Shown piece by piece: positions 1 to 11,635 of a stretch of DNA of 64,000 nucleotides; positions within the stretch are counted from its first letter, which is position 1, and every line of letters begins with the position of its first letter. This stretch comes from Paragonimus westermani. Lineage: Eukaryota > Platyhelminthes > Trematoda > Plagiorchiida > Troglotrematidae. The stretch is taken from positions 24,197 to 88,196 of the forward strand of contig QNGE01001229.1 of NCBI GenBank assembly GCA_008508345.1, written 5' to 3'. A program made the translations under genes and the position numbers. Under the pieces are notes generated by a model. It was given only the letters and a program-made list of their open reading frames with translations, did no database searches and was not told the origin of the DNA.

Positions 1-825
1 TGATGTACAACAGTATTAGAGAAATCACAGCCTGTCATTGGCTGATCTCATTAGCACATGTAACGTCATAAACTGTATGTTAATTGGTGGACTACGGAAC
101 AGATGAATTGACGAATAACGGAAGGCACAACACTAAGACCGTTCATCCAATCCTGATGTTGTATCATTAACGCGATATTTGGATTGGCCGTCTGTCAGAT
201 CTTCTGTTGTGTCGGGGTTTGGATAATCGGTGAATTGAGATTTCCATCACAGTAACCTTGATAACTTATTTTCGTTCTTCGTGCGCCTTGCTGTCAGTTG
301 AATCGTTCCAGCTAGAGTACAAAAAAGGGTTTCTTTGTTTAAGTGTACTGAATCGACGAGCACAATATTCACTAGAACTTTCTTACAAATATGAGTTTCC
401 AATTGTCTTTCGAATGTGGACTTTTGTTTTCGAGTGTGTATGAAGGTTTAGAATGAAATCTGGTATTTATGCCTTGCCTCAAAAGTGAAGATAGTTCACT
501 TGGGATGTTTTGCATTCAAATTTCAGGTCCTCTTCTTAATTTCTTATATGTTCAGCAACTCTAACTGACTGACATTTCATGTGGTTCGTTCAATTCCATC
601 ATCTCTTATACGGCATACTGAGTCTAGTCTGGGTGACTTGCCGTTACTGTGTGCTCACAGATAATTCTGCAATTATCTGAACAGTTCAAACTGTAAGACT
701 TCAGTTATTTACATGCTATTGCTGATAAGGTTTCTGTCCAAAAAGCAATTAAATTTTCGAAGCTGGAATTCCACTCCGCTCATTTGGATTTAGTGCCATG
801 TTATGATTGCCATACATTATGACTT
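1..825. other. Unassigned non-coding stretch
   Basis: No gene is supported here. A short plus-strand open frame at 258-443 has an Arg-Arg-Ala then Leu-Glu-Leu pattern slightly like the end of a gypsy RNase H domain, but it is one short block and is not called. I see no tandem repeat, tRNA or clear promoter. Confidence 0.4.
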
Positions 826-1306
826 ATGGACAAAGATTTCCAAAATTTCAAGGGTTCTCGGTTGGATTTTGCAGATGTACATTGGAATAAACTTGATGGA
901 TTTCACAGGCCGACACAAAAATGCTACACTAGAAGGAATAATCATGGAATACACGAACATGTCTATGTTGCTCATGCCCCAGACATATATGTGCACGAGT
1001 GTTTTGAAAACAATACTTTAGTTTCAAAAGTACTTAAGCACATAAGGAGGATATATTAATTTGAACTATAAAATACACAGCGCAAAAACATTACAATATT
1101 TCGAACACGTTGTTCACATATTCGGAACAAAAAATCACTCTCAAAAGCACTCTGGAATCGATCCTCCTAACAGAATTGAGAATCTTACTTATTGCCGAAT
1201 GAAGATCAGCTTCCGTATTGAGGACAAGCAACGTTACTCAGATGTTATAGGATGGCTCAGTGCAAGACAGTATTACCGACACAGTCCAAAACAGATAGAT
1301 GATTAA
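826..1306 (+). pseudogene. Ty3/gypsy-type reverse transcriptase fossil
   Basis: An RT copies retrotransposon RNA into DNA. Two adjacent open frames (826-1059 and 1061-1306) carry RT blocks in the right order. Motif A appears as Ser-Arg-Leu-Asp-Phe-Ala-Asp-Val-His-Trp. It is followed by an Arg-Pro...Lys segment like the usual RPKTAF block, then a Val-Tyr-Val with the catalytic Asp pair lost. Next comes an FENN...SKVLK helix like the FEEHL...VL block. The second frame has a His-Val-Val (FLGH block), a Gly-Ile-Asp-Pro-Pro, and WLSARQYYR in place of FLGLxxYYRRF. The PFGL block is deleted and there is a frame change near 1060. The frame starts are not real gene starts. The alternative is chance matching, which four ordered blocks make unlikely. 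Confidence 0.6.
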
Positions 1307-1671
1307 CCCCACCTATAAACGAGACGAGTAGATTCTGTATCGCAAGCCGTTCAAAATGGTGGCCGGAATAGTTACAGGTGCATGCAGTGTAGACTGCAAC
1401 AGTAACTTCTGCGACCGCCACAAATAGTATCAGTGTTTCTGGGTATAACGGTTTTGGTGCTTGTTTTGTTAGAAAATGAGAAAACTGTTTTCGGATGGGT
1501 GATGCCGCTTCAGGAAGGAAACCTTCATCCATCATAACTCAGCTGACCAACAGAAGTCACAATAATACATAATTAAGAGCACAATTAGTCTAAATGTAAC
1601 TCTATTTGGGGATAGTAAGAAAGTTTTCATGTGTATTTCTCGTTAAATTACAACAATGTAAGTGCCAGTGT

Positions 1672-1938
1672 CTACTGACTAGGGCTGTTATACTGGACTA
1701 GGCTTCCCGAGCTGCCTCCCTCAGAACGAAATATTAGACTGGAGTTTCCGCCAAGTTCATGCTCGTCAATGATAGAAATAAACCGCTTGAAGGAACAGTG
1801 CAGTGTGTCCAGCTCACAGTAGTTATCTGTTAGACCACGTGAACGTATACAAAGAAGCAATAACACAACCAACAAATTAGGATGTTCTGATTCATTAAAC
1901 TCTTCGGCCTTTGTAACACAAGAAACATACAACGACAA
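1672..1938 (-). pseudogene. Ty3/gypsy-type RNase H fossil
   Basis: RNase H removes the RNA strand during reverse transcription. The minus-strand frame has Val-Thr-Lys-Ala-Glu-Glu-Phe near its start where the family has VTDASDF, then Arg-Ser-Arg-Gly-Leu-Thr matching the FSRKLT block. A Tyr...Leu-Asp...Phe-Lys-Arg-Phe follows in place of YSTFDRELLA..KHF, and a terminal Tyr-Asn-Ser-Pro-Ser-Gln resembles the YSPRQ block of trematode CsRN1-like elements. The first catalytic Asp is Lys, so the enzyme is dead. It lies on the strand opposite the RT piece at 826-1306, so it is a separate insertion. A family match is inferred from spacing only. Confidence 0.42.
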
Positions 1939-2431
1939 ACAACTGTAGTTACACTTGATTAGTAACGTGTCTACAACGAAATGGGCGCCGCGCTAATGGC
2001 AGCAACGGACTTGATTTGCTGATTGAATAAATAGTCGTGGACTTTGAAGACAGTTTTATTTACTTTAAAATAGGGCAAAAATTTGCACCCGGATGTGTTG
2101 AACTAGAAAGCATCTGCACTTTACCGGAAAATACACCAATTCATCCTAACTGAGTAGGTTAAGGCTGCTGGCTTTGATCATCTTTCCGATTCTTCGTGCT
2201 ATACACATGACTGCAACTGGTGAAAACAGTGTCCCAATCCAGTCAAAGATGTGAAGATTCAGTTTTAAAAAAATACACCCACTTTTTAAAGATATTATTA
2301 AAACAATCTTAGAATTTCTGGATCTGGTGTCGATATGATCAGTACACTGGTGGAGATTTTAGTAATGTACCTGTTAACTTTGGACAAATTTTCCACGCTA
2401 GGGTCGTCACATCGTTGTCCTCTGACCACCA

Positions 2432-3027
2432 TTGAATCGTCACGATCGTTCCGAACAACAGAATGGATTCCAAGGCACTGTAATGCTTCTGTATAAAGAA
2501 ACTCCTGCTAACCATTACCAGTTGACTGTTTCATTTCACTTTGGCTGCGCAACGTGCACGCCGAAATGGATCGAGCGTCCCAGGTTCCTGCATCTCACAG
2601 TCCGTGTTTTGCAACACAGTATCACGGGATGAACATCTACTTGTCAAGCATTATGGCTCGATCCCACGACACAATTAGTTTGTATATATCTCCGTGTGGG
2701 CTAATATGCCACTCTGTTTTGCTGGCTGAATTGATAATTGCAATGCTTCCCGTGAATATGCACTTTATACTCCTGATGTTCATAACTTGTTGTATTTTAC
2801 ACACTGAGTCGGAATATGAGAGATGTTTTGCCTTAAACTTAAGCGATTTTCAATACAATTTGATACATGTTTATCTTGGGTACTTAATCGCAAGATGCCA
2901 TACTCAGACTTCGTTCACTACTAATCTCTTTGTGCACATTCGTACTTTCTTCATTGACACATTCAATGCTGTCCACAATAACCTTCTAGAACTCTTCGAT
3001 CTCCACACCTTGTTGAAAGAAAATTAA
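2432..3027 (+). pseudogene. Ty3/gypsy-type reverse transcriptase fossil
   Basis: This includes the longest open frame of the window (157 codons, 2554-3027), which could be mistaken for a host gene. Read with the frame before it (2432-2632), it follows an RT. There is an HYQL-type motif A end, a CTP...ERPRF block resembling CTPxGxYExxRMPFGL, and an LQHSI like FQRxI. After a frame change come VLLAE (the YLDD region without its Asp pair), MHFILLMF like the EHLxHLxxVF helix, LNLSDF like LNxSKCxF, and VYLGYLI matching the YLGHLIS block. The ending NNLLELFDL resembles NxxELRSFLGL. Spacing runs about ten residues long between the YLDD and YLG blocks. No membrane protein or host family was recognised despite hydrophobic stretches. 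Confidence 0.42.
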
Positions 3028-5161
3028 ACGAAATTGTCATATGAGTACAATTAAGATTAAGGCCTGCTATGTCATACTTGCCAGATCGCTCTCAACTGCT
3101 CTGTTTGTTCGCTTTGAAACCTCTGCTTCTGATGTCTATCAGTTTCAGTGACGTATACACTGGTAAAACGAACCGAAGCGTACGATAGAGAGAGGGGCGT
3201 ATCATTAAGTGGGTATTGCAGGTGATAATTCCAGCGTCTTTAATCGCAAAACACATTATCAAAAAGCTATGTAGTCTACCTGGTCACTTCGTTAAGTTTT
3301 ACTGCGCAGTCAGAATCCCAAGGTGTCGGGGTTTTCTGAAGCCAACACCTCTGGAAGAATTGCATCTGGGAAGAAGAACGATGAAGTAAATTATGAATGG
3401 TGTTCAACCCATATCACTCAAAATCCTCTGCTAATTATAGGATTTCCCGAGCGTTTTTAGCTAAACGTCACACGCTGGCTCTACTGGTAGAATGTGCTGA
3501 TGTAATCAGTATCGCTGCTGTGGGAAGCAAACTATTTGTCTAAACCCATATATGTATCCATGTGACATCCGTGCGTTTCCTCTTATTGTCGTCACGCCTT
3601 GGATTAACACAAACGAATATTTCACCTAACAGACCAATCGGAATGTAGGAAATGCTCGCATCTCGTAAGACAGTACGGTCTTGAAAAACGGGATAGACGG
3701 AACAAAAATTTTCAATTTACACGCAGAACAGTCGTGACAAACTGTCAGTCATCAAACTGAGTTATGTTAAACGTGCTACCCGTTTGTTGGACACAACGCC
3801 AATCACGTAAGTGGTATGGAGTATGGTTATTATCGAATAATGCAGTGACTTGCTGTAGGCCGAGCAGCGTAGACAATTGGCCATTTGAATTAATCACAGA
3901 AGCGACCTGCGAAATAAATCTGCCTAACTAGTCCGCATGCCTGTCACATACCCTAATAATTTATGTTTCAGACAGCTGTCTTCTTGTGTTTTGTACATTC
4001 TATCTAATGATTACCAAACTAGCAGACACTGCCCCTCAACCTGACAACTTACTGTATAATAGGTAAGTAATGCTTTGGTTCAGCGTTGCTGGGTTAGAAC
4101 GGAAAGAATTCTTATAAAGTCATTTGGTTCGGAAACAGCAGTATACACGCTTCATAGGAGGCAGCCGTTGACATGCACGTGTGTGATACACGAAGGTTGT
4201 AATCTCTGATTCAACCTTGTTAGGGATTAACAACCATCTTCAGTATCATCACCACCACAACCCATCACCATCACTAACTAATTCGGTAGCTCGCGCTGAC
4301 GCCAAACTGTCATATAACCATGGAAAGAATGGCAAGCTACAAGTGATACAAAGAAGAAAGGAAACAGAAGGAACCTACCTACTAAAAACACAGGTAGATG
4401 TTCACGCATTGGACATCACAATGTTCACACTCTGCGAACAAACGATCTATCTCTCGTTGAAACTAAGGCGTCAACAACAAGCCAGCTTTTGCACGGCTTC
4501 CTCCGTTCTGTCACTGCATTTACACTGGAAACCACTGTTCCAGAGATCGGTGACATTTTTACTATCTGACAAGTCTTCAGCCACAAACTCTGAGTTGCGA
4601 AGGCTCCCGACCGAGAGACAGATCTGAAATTCGTTGATTAACCCGTTGATGAATAACTTCATTTCGCTATATCAGGTCACTAGCTGTTCATCTTGTTTTT
4701 TACTTCAGTCGGTCTTGAGATCGATAAAGTGATTGGTTGTATGGGTGATTAGCCGAAGTGGTCGTTACGTTGTTTGATTATCTAATATTGTTGAACTTTG
4801 CTACCGAAAATCCGCTACCAGACATCTCCGTTTTCTATGTATCTGTGCCATCTGATACTGACGATCAAACGTAGACATCAGTGTCCCCAAACCTGAAAAC
4901 AGTTCAAGACTTCCATTGTGTAAGGCCAGATTTCGCAGGTGTAATATAGCGTGACATTGAGAGTTCCTCAGTATGTGACCGTTATACTTCAGACCAATGT
5001 GTGTTTACCACCAGAGTTGCACTAGTTTACACAGTGTCACGTATTTTCTTTCCCGTAAATCTGCCGCTGTTGTAACAGTCTGTTAAGAGTACAAACTGGA
5101 CAACGACCTCCGTAGTTCTATTATCCAAAATGAAGTTCCAGTAATCTCGTATTTAAAAACA
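3028..5161. other. Mostly unassigned stretch
   Basis: No gene is supported. A plus-strand frame at 4217-4627 begins with a CAC/CAT-rich run (about 4236-4270) and has no recognised domain. On the other strand, 4471-4662 has a Leu-Ser-Asp-Ser-Lys-Asn that could be a remnant of an integrase SDNG block, but it stands alone. The rest holds scattered short frames and no clear repeats. Confidence 0.35.
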
Positions 5162-5392
5162 TCATATCATTTGAGGCTGTGAGATACATTTGAAACAGCC
5201 GACAAAGCACAGAATAGTGTCTAGCATTGTTTGTGCTGCCTCCTGACTCTCAGAGAACTCGCCGTCAACACGACTAAATTCAATTGGTCTTTCCCAAATT
5301 AAGGGGCCAACGCTGACATCTTCCGAGCATTGCATACAGTCCTCCATCACTTTGTGGTTGGAAAAATGGAAAACAATCGCGGAGGAGCACAA
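5162..5392 (-). pseudogene. Gypsy-type RNase H fossil (partial)
   Basis: The frame shows Cys-Ser-Glu-Asp-Val-Ser-Val-Gly-Pro-Leu-Ile where RNase H of LTR retrotransposons has DASDVGVGAVL. It is followed at near the usual distance by Glu-Arg-Pro-Ile-Glu-Phe-Ser-Arg, a good match to ERPIAYASR, and then by a hydrophobic Leu-Cys-Phe-Val-Gly-Cys-Phe like WAVKHF. The catalytic Asp of the first block is replaced by Cys. Only about 60 residues are visible. On the same strand upstream, around 6240-6350, a Tyr-Leu-Asp-Asp and a Leu-Pro-Ala-Arg-His-Val-Thr stand in the order expected of an RT, but their spacing is wrong and they are not called. Confidence 0.4.
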
Positions 5393-6918
5393 CCAAGACG
5401 TACGCCGCTTTTAATGCTGAACAATTACACGCACGATATCTACTTCCAACGAAACGAGATTCGATTTCGCTGGGCAGCTGACCCTTTTGCCTATGCCTTC
5501 AGTAAAAATACTAAATTAAGTCTCTGTTTCAGCCCACTGAGATCACACAGATTTGAACAAAAGTCCTCCTTGTGAGTGATGTCACTGCAATATTTTGGTG
5601 CGTAATGAAGAATATGTTCTCTCATGAACATTTTGGTTACGATTCGGCAGTGTTAAAAATATATCACGCGTATGAGATTTATCCGGTGTCAGTGTTAGTT
5701 TCAGTCTAATCATCCTCGGTCCTTTCCAAAGTAATTTTTGTAGGGAGACATTCATGGTTTAACCTGCTTCATCTCTGCTGTTTATATTGCACACAGTATG
5801 GGCTATGGAAGAAACATACATTGCGCTTTTTCGGTGTAAAGCCAACGTAACCGTTTCCATCAGATATCCAAATGGAAACGACATCTGATAAAATGACGTC
5901 GTGGATGGCAAGAAAAACAGTTGTCCTATATGTAGATTTTAAAATCTGTCCAATAGTGAGGTAAACTTTGAGATGTAACTGTAGTAATGAACTAAATGGG
6001 AGAAGACGTGTCCACGACGCGTGCTTGCTCGGAAACCGAATAACATTTCCGTCTTTTCCACCAATGCATCAAAAAACAAATTTACCACAACATTTTCACA
6101 TAGATGTTGGTGTGCATTCTGACAACCGGATTGACCAGCACACTAATGCACACGGAACTTGATGGTCTCTGATTGGACTGACCAGAGCACTTTTGTTCAA
6201 GGTGCATGTAATGAACATCGCGTTCCTTGGTCAAACTAATTAACTTGGTTACATGACGAGCTGGAAGCAGGTCATACATTCAGTAATAAACAGATACATA
6301 ATTTTGCAGATTACTGTTCCATAGTCCAGGTCAGATACATGATTAATCATCTAAATAATAAGACGCTTTTAAAATCTTGCCAATTCCTATTCAATAAATA
6401 AAGAAAATGGCGAAATTGAACTTCAGAACTTAATAAACGCCTCCATGAACCGGAGCTATTCCAATACCCAAACGACTGCGGGTGGCATACGAGTCCACTA
6501 TGCACATGACAAATGAATAGCCTGCACAGCCCTGTATCCGGGAACTCTCCCAGTTTAGATTCAAAATGGATGGGTGGAGACCATTCACGATGGACTCAAA
6601 CGAATTCATTAAGTTAATTCATTTTAACTAATTCTGATTCCGCTGTATTCAATGAAGTAGCGTTCACTGCGCTCAGAAGACGCTAGGGTTAGACGTTTAA
6701 GCAAACAATATTCAGCAAGTTATATGCAACCAAAATATTTCTATGATCCATCCGAGATATCGCTTGTTTTTCTGATAGGTTCACCTCAAAATGTGATGAG
6801 CAGTTAAAAGTAGTGGTTCTAAGTTTTAATTAATCAGGAAAAGCATAGGGTACTTCGTTTGGTATCGACGTGACGACAAGTTATTCGCGGTCAAAATGAA
6901 AGTCCGTTATGGAATTTC

Positions 6919-7296
6919 TCACGAAACTGATATGTGAATATCATTGGCTAGGTAGTCGAATGAAGACAGCACTCTTGAGGAAGACCACCCGAGGTGGTTG
7001 AAACGTAGAGTATTACAACTTGCTCGTAATGTTGTGTTATTCTCAATCTGTTTATCAAGAAGCAGAAGTCTACTTTTATCTCTCTTGAGCAATGTCAGCC
7101 CATCGAGGATTTTTATGAAGACATCAGCGTCGTCCATAGTATACAATTCTGACAGCACAGCTGCATGAAATTGTGCTAAAATAACACGTCGAATTTTGTG
7201 GTGCCTGTTGATATCAATAACAGTGTTACAGAAACTGATCTGGGGACATATTCCGAATGGTGAGCGAGAGAATTTTCTGCACTGAATAGTTGGCAA
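6919..7296 (-). pseudogene. Possible BEL/Pao-type reverse transcriptase fossil
   Basis: A 125-codon frame begins with Lys-Phe-Ser-Arg-Ser-Pro-Phe-Gly-Ile-Cys-Pro and, 11 residues after the Phe-Gly, has Asn-Thr-Val-Ile. This resembles the BEL/Pao block RxxFGxxxSPFxLNxxI. About 40 residues after the Phe-Gly it has Leu-Tyr-Thr-Met-Asp-Asp, close to the FYVDD or YMDD catalytic block, at the distance typical of BEL/Pao (about 39-42) rather than gypsy (about 29). Further on, Leu-Gly-Trp-Ser-Ser-Ser resembles the LxKWxSNS block, although about 16 residues later than usual. The frame has no internal stop, which is unusual for so old a copy. Ty3/gypsy is the alternative but fits the spacing less well. 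Confidence 0.38.
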
Positions 7297-7785
7297 ACCG
7301 CCAAATCTTGTGACAGTACGCCGAATGCATTCCTGCTATCGTGTATGTCTATGCCTCCGTGGGAAACCTCAAAGACTCAGTAGAGTAGAACTCTGAAGGT
7401 AGATAAGTGGGAGGTTTATATAACAAGAGATATGTGTTAATTTAACTGGACTTTGCTGAGATCTTCAACTCGATGGAGAATTTTTAAGACCTAACAGTTT
7501 GCTTAATGAAAAGTGGTGCTAGGATCCGTGGCTTCGTACCGGAGTTGAGCATTTCAAAAGGGGAGGATGGAGCAAATTTGTCCAAGTGTGATTCATCAAA
7601 ATGAACGGTCATTTTTCAAACCAAATCAAAAGAGAAATAAATCCAACTGGCTTTACGATCAACGAAACATGCCAAAGAATTCTTACACGGGTCGGGCCGA
7701 AAGGAATATATATATGACCTGCTTTTCAGGTTTGTTTGGAGGATGTGTCGGGAACCAGGAACTCTTGGAAGGCACGTATATATGA

Positions 7786-8272
7786 AGTGTTTACCTGTTT
7801 TTTGCGAAAAATCATGATGTGCTATTTTTCACTCAGTTATTATGAAAGTTGTCACCACTTGCAAAACTGATCTGTTGGCACATTACCTCTATGGTCACCA
7901 ATGACATCGTGCATGAATTCTTTCTATGTGAACCAAGGAGCGAAAGCACTCTATGAGCTTAAAAGGTCTTTCTGTAAATTACCTATCATCGGCTTGAGGC
8001 TTCTTTTAATCAATAATCTCCTTCAACCCTTCTGTGTCGATTATGCTTACATAAGAGTTTTTGGAATCTCAAGTGGTAAAATAAAGGTTTTCCGGGATTC
8101 ACTTGCATTACAGGCTCAACTCACAATGAATTCAGTAGAACCAAAACATGTTCAATTTAGGGGAGATCAAGACAGCTGGTCAAAATCTAAAAGCCTTCGA
8201 TGTTGTAGGTTTGTACCAGAGCTGTGCTCCCACAACTGTTTGAACAGTAGGGCAAGTGGAAAAAGAAATTAA
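7786..8272 (+). pseudogene. Ty3/gypsy RT thumb and RNase H start, fossil
   Basis: From about 7790 the plus strand reads Leu-Ser-Tyr-Tyr where the RT thumb has LASYYRRF. A Leu-Pro-Leu follows, and then, 40 residues after the Tyr pair (38 in the family), comes Ala-Lys-Ala-Leu-Tyr-Glu-Leu-Lys-Arg followed by Cys-x-x-Pro-Ile. This is a close match to the AFDELKRxLCxAPI block that links RT to RNase H. A Leu-Gln-Pro-Phe-Cys-Val-Asp-Tyr-Ala follows, like QPFILDTDAS with one Thr lost. The frame from 7901 stays open to 8272, but its last 50 codons match nothing. A stop in the thumb and the missing YVDD block show it is dead. Confidence 0.58.
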
Positions 8273-8504
8273 AATGCTCACTTCAATCTGATCACAAACA
8301 ACACCTGATGGCAGCCTTTGCGTTCAGATAAGCCTGTAGATCACTTCAAAGAAAGCACGTGACTTGAGTTTTTACAGCCAATTTCTAGTGTCCATTCTCT
8401 TTGTTGCCGGACTTACGAAATCCTTGGGAATGATCAGGCGAAAACAGAACACTCTTCACACGCGGTTGTAGTAGGTTTAAATATGATTTTTCATCCATAA
8501 CTGC

Positions 8505-8705
8505 TACGAGACTACTGGTGGTGCCATTAGCGTGCATGCCTCGTGCAGGGGTTAGAGTAGAAATTTCAGTCCGGATAAGGATATGCACCACTGATAAGAT
8601 CCGTTGAGCGAAACCCGAGTCCAGTGTTTCCAGTAGAATTAAAACAGCCAGAAAGCTTATGTGAATGCGAAGGTGGTAAGCAAGTTTCTGTTGGCTTCAA
8701 CTTGA
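8505..8705 (+). mobile_element. tRNA-derived SINE, diverged copy
   Basis: The order of sequence blocks matches two other copies in this window. A tRNA-like head (GTGCATGCCTCGTGCAG near 8530) is followed by AAGGATATGCAC (8576-8587), as in the copy at 16.8-17.0 kb. Then comes GCGAAACCCGAGT, matching GCGAAACTCGAGT of that copy, and finally a tail TATGTGAATGCGAA...CTTCAACTTGAAA. That tail matches the copy at 30.6 kb. The internal Pol III boxes are decayed. SINEs are moved by the machinery of a partner LINE; no such partner is visible here. Confidence 0.55.
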
Positions 8706-9145
8706 AATAATCGTCAGTTCGGAACGTGAGTTTACAAATTGTACCAAATCACTCTCATGGAAAAATGCTTCCAATTGATATCATTTCCTGATTTAACGAT
8801 TTAAAACATTTGCTTCATATGTATGACTAATTTTCACTGGTTCCTCCTCATTCAGCTAGACTCTATATTGATTTTCGAACACTCGTGTTTGCCACGTATA
8901 TTGTTTCTTTCACGCATTTGTTATTTTACGCCAGTTTTTATTGTTACGCGATTTTCATGTTTCATACACATAGCCTAATTTTTGCGTTCCACATATAGTA
9001 CACGCACTGTGAAAAGTGAAACTTGCTCTGTTCGCCGTCTGCTGGTTGAATAGACCGTACTACTCACTAGCTGCCTGATGTGCAAGACTACTTGGTTCTT
9101 CCCGACTATGTTAACTCCATCACGAACACTATGTTGTCTCAGTTA

Positions 9146-9337
9146 TCAGCATTCATTCTTGTGGACGATGTTCGTTCCGAAGACTGCATCTATCTGTGGT
9201 AGCTGGTGAAAATTATCAGTGAGCTTCTCATTCGGTTTCTCGTTGACATCTGTCGTCTGCCTACTGTGCCGTTTGTGGTTTGCGACGATTTTACGATTTA
9301 CTGGAACTTTCCAACTCAGTATATTTATTTTATCCAC
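9146..9337 (-). pseudogene. Ty3/gypsy reverse transcriptase N-terminal fossil
   Basis: This is a single but dense block. The minus frame reads Ser-Trp-Lys-Val-Pro near its start, like SPxWVVPKK, and then Pro-Asn-Glu-Lys-Leu-Thr-Asp-Asn-Phe followed by Leu-Pro-Gln-Ile-Asp-Ala-Val-Phe. Ty3/gypsy RTs of the 17.6/297 type have LNEKTxxDxYPLPxIDxxFDxLG at this place, so about twelve positions agree in the right order. These residues lie in the fingers ahead of motif A. After 9146 the frame closes and no later RT block was found on that strand, so the copy is truncated. The plus-strand frames over the same interval are shadows. Confidence 0.55.
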
Positions 9338-9534
9338 TGTACACAGAAGGTGTTTAGTATGGTTAGAATTTTACTCAATACATCACCCAATTAAAACACT
9401 AATCTGCCAGAATCGTAAGTTTATGCAGCAGTTGTTTTGCGTGATATTTCGTTCATCAATCATAACTGAACTTTTGTTGAATAACTCGTCACCAGTACTC
9501 TCTCCACTGATCGCATTTTTCTTGTTAGAATGAA

Positions 9535-11030
9535 ATAGACACCTGTGAGTCTCATGGAAGAGGTTGCTGTGAAATGTTGATAGGTGCTGTCTTTCTTGCC
9601 TTGAGTATATTTGATTTAAGGAATAGCTGAGCTCACGTCAAAATAAAAATTATGGGATTCTAGGTGGTATAACTTACTTGTGGGAATTTTGTTGAACCGT
9701 ATATACTTATGCCATCTTAATAATTCTTTCTAAATCTAGCGACATCAAAATTTCTCCATAATAAAGTATCTTTGAGTTCAATAGATTTTTATGCACAGTT
9801 TTATTTAGTATTGAACGTGTTAAAGACAATCACTTAACATATTCTCTTCCACCTTATCCACTAGCAGTTGCACTTGTGAGGATTTGGTTCAGCATACAGG
9901 GGCAATTATGAAACATTCTTATGGACGACAGAGCTGAAAAAACTCATATCTTAACTAAATATTCGGCGATCCCTTCACAGAAAAAAAATTATTCTTCAGA
10001 GTCAAGAGGGTTTTTCTTGTCTCGAAAATTTACAGCCGACATCTTCTTCTACAGCAAATAGACGAACTAAGGATGCGCCCTCTCGAATATACTTATGGTC
10101 AACTTACTTGTACAGAAGTCGAAACTGAAGGGTCATTCCGATTGTTTTTACAAACTTTCTGTGTAATTTTAACGTCTGTGTGCTTACTAGTGCCAAAAAC
10201 CAAGAAGTAGAAGAGTAGGAATCGACTTAACGAGAGCAGTATTAACTAGCAAACACAAACCTTGCGGACAGTACGCCAATACCCAATCTTGCAAACGCAG
10301 TTTCAAGGCGAACACAAAACACCCGCTCAGCACTGTTGAAAAGGTTGTTGAAATCACTCACAGCGTGAAAATGTTTGCACTGAATCGCTAAAGGTGATTT
10401 GGGAGTGCCGAAGAAGACAAATAACGCCTGAGTGATTATTCAATTAATCCTATCTTCAGTGGTTTAAGACGAATTATAAAAGTGAATTTGGCTCTCCTCG
10501 TGGGATATTCAACGGACTGGAAAACGATTTTTCATGGTTGCACGGATTTCTCCTTTGAGGGAGGATAGTTGTGTTGACTGAATAAAAAACAAGAATCCTA
10601 GTGCCGACCACTTCAATCGTCATCGGCTAGCTGCCATCGTTTTCGACTTCAAAAGTTGCGACCGTTTTAAATGTGATGAACCTTCATTAAAGCTCGTACG
10701 ATCTTGGCCGATATGATACATTATTAGGCATCTTTGTTTGTGACGGTGCCGATTTCGTAATCTCCTTGTGAATTCCACTAAGGTTTGTTTTCAACCGAAG
10801 CTTTTATTGCAACATATATTCCACGAACTGCTGGTTAAATGTCTGGCTGTTTGTTCGGTAATTCACAGGTTTCTAACAGTCCTACGCAAAATAATTTTAT
10901 TCTAAGATGGTCGCGAAAATCAGTGTTTATTCGAGGTGGCATTCGGCACGAATAAATACTCACCTATTTCATATATATATTTACCCTAGTTTTATGGCAT
11001 GCGTGCATCATATGCAAAAAAACTGTTACT
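9535..11030. other. Unassigned AT-rich stretch
   Basis: I see no gene, no tRNA and no repeat shared with the rest of the window. It has short AT runs such as CATATATATATTT near 10970 and only short random frames on both strands. Confidence 0.5.
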
Positions 11031-11037
11031 TTCTTTC

Positions 11038-11635
11038 TTAGCCTTGGATGAGAATCAAAGCTTTTAGATATACAAAAGATGCCAAACACAAGATCTCGAA
11101 GATAGATAAGACATGTTCGTTGCCACTGTCGGAAAGGAAGGGAGTTACGTGTTTTAGTTTAATCTCTGCACCTGATAGGCACAAATGAAGCAGGTGGATT
11201 ATTGGGTAGCAAATTCTTTTGGTAAATTTCAGCAACCTGTCATAGTTGTGATAGGTGAGGGCTGGCAAATTTAAACGTATATTTATAAGCTTAAGCACAT
11301 AGGAATGAGACTGAAGTAGAAGGTAGAAAACAAGGGCAGCTGCAAAGCATAGAAATGCCAAAAGTCGAATAAAACGTTGTATTTACTTCCGGTCCATTAA
11401 CTGGAACTAACTATGTAATTGCTCTCCCCATCTAAACCATGCTTATTGTTGTCCACCATAACGATCTTTTATGCCAGTGTTTAAAGCTGTGGTGAAAAAA
11501 GCACAAACAAGATGTGCGGTTTAAACCGTCCTCTTGTTTGGCACAGAAATTTTTTGAAACTGGAAAACGATGAGTGCCGTTAGTGAATGGCATGTTAAGT
11601 GTAAACACAGGGAACTCATTTGCCACGTTCAGCAT
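11038..11635 (-). pseudogene. Ty3/gypsy integrase fossil (zinc finger to core)
   Basis: Integrase inserts the cDNA copy into the genome. Reading down the minus strand, the frame 11635-11432 ends in His-Trp-His-Lys-Arg-Ser-Leu-Trp-Trp, like the ARSYVWWPGID block of the HHCC domain. The next frame (11361-11038) has Cys-Phe-Ala-Ala (DFAG with its catalytic Asp changed to Cys) and Tyr-Leu-Leu-Leu-Gln-Ser-His-Ser, like YLLVVDSHSKW. Then, 73 residues after the Cys, comes Phe-Leu-Ser-Asp-Ser-Gly-Asn-Glu, the SDNG block carrying the second catalytic Asp, followed by Phe-Glu-Ile-Leu-Cys. The distance from Trp-Trp to Ser-Asp is about 108 residues, as in the family. A stop ends the frame before the catalytic Glu. 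Confidence 0.58.

Noticed and set aside
258..443. End of an RNase H domain (Arg-Arg-Ala-Gln-Tyr-Ser-Leu-Glu-Leu)
   Set aside because: Single block in a 61-codon frame; chance cannot be excluded.
6240..6350. Tyr-Tyr-Leu-Asp-Asp and Leu-Pro-Ala-Arg-His-Val-Thr on the minus strand as an RT
   Set aside because: The two blocks are about 28 residues apart instead of about 75, and YLDD arises easily from AT-rich DNA.
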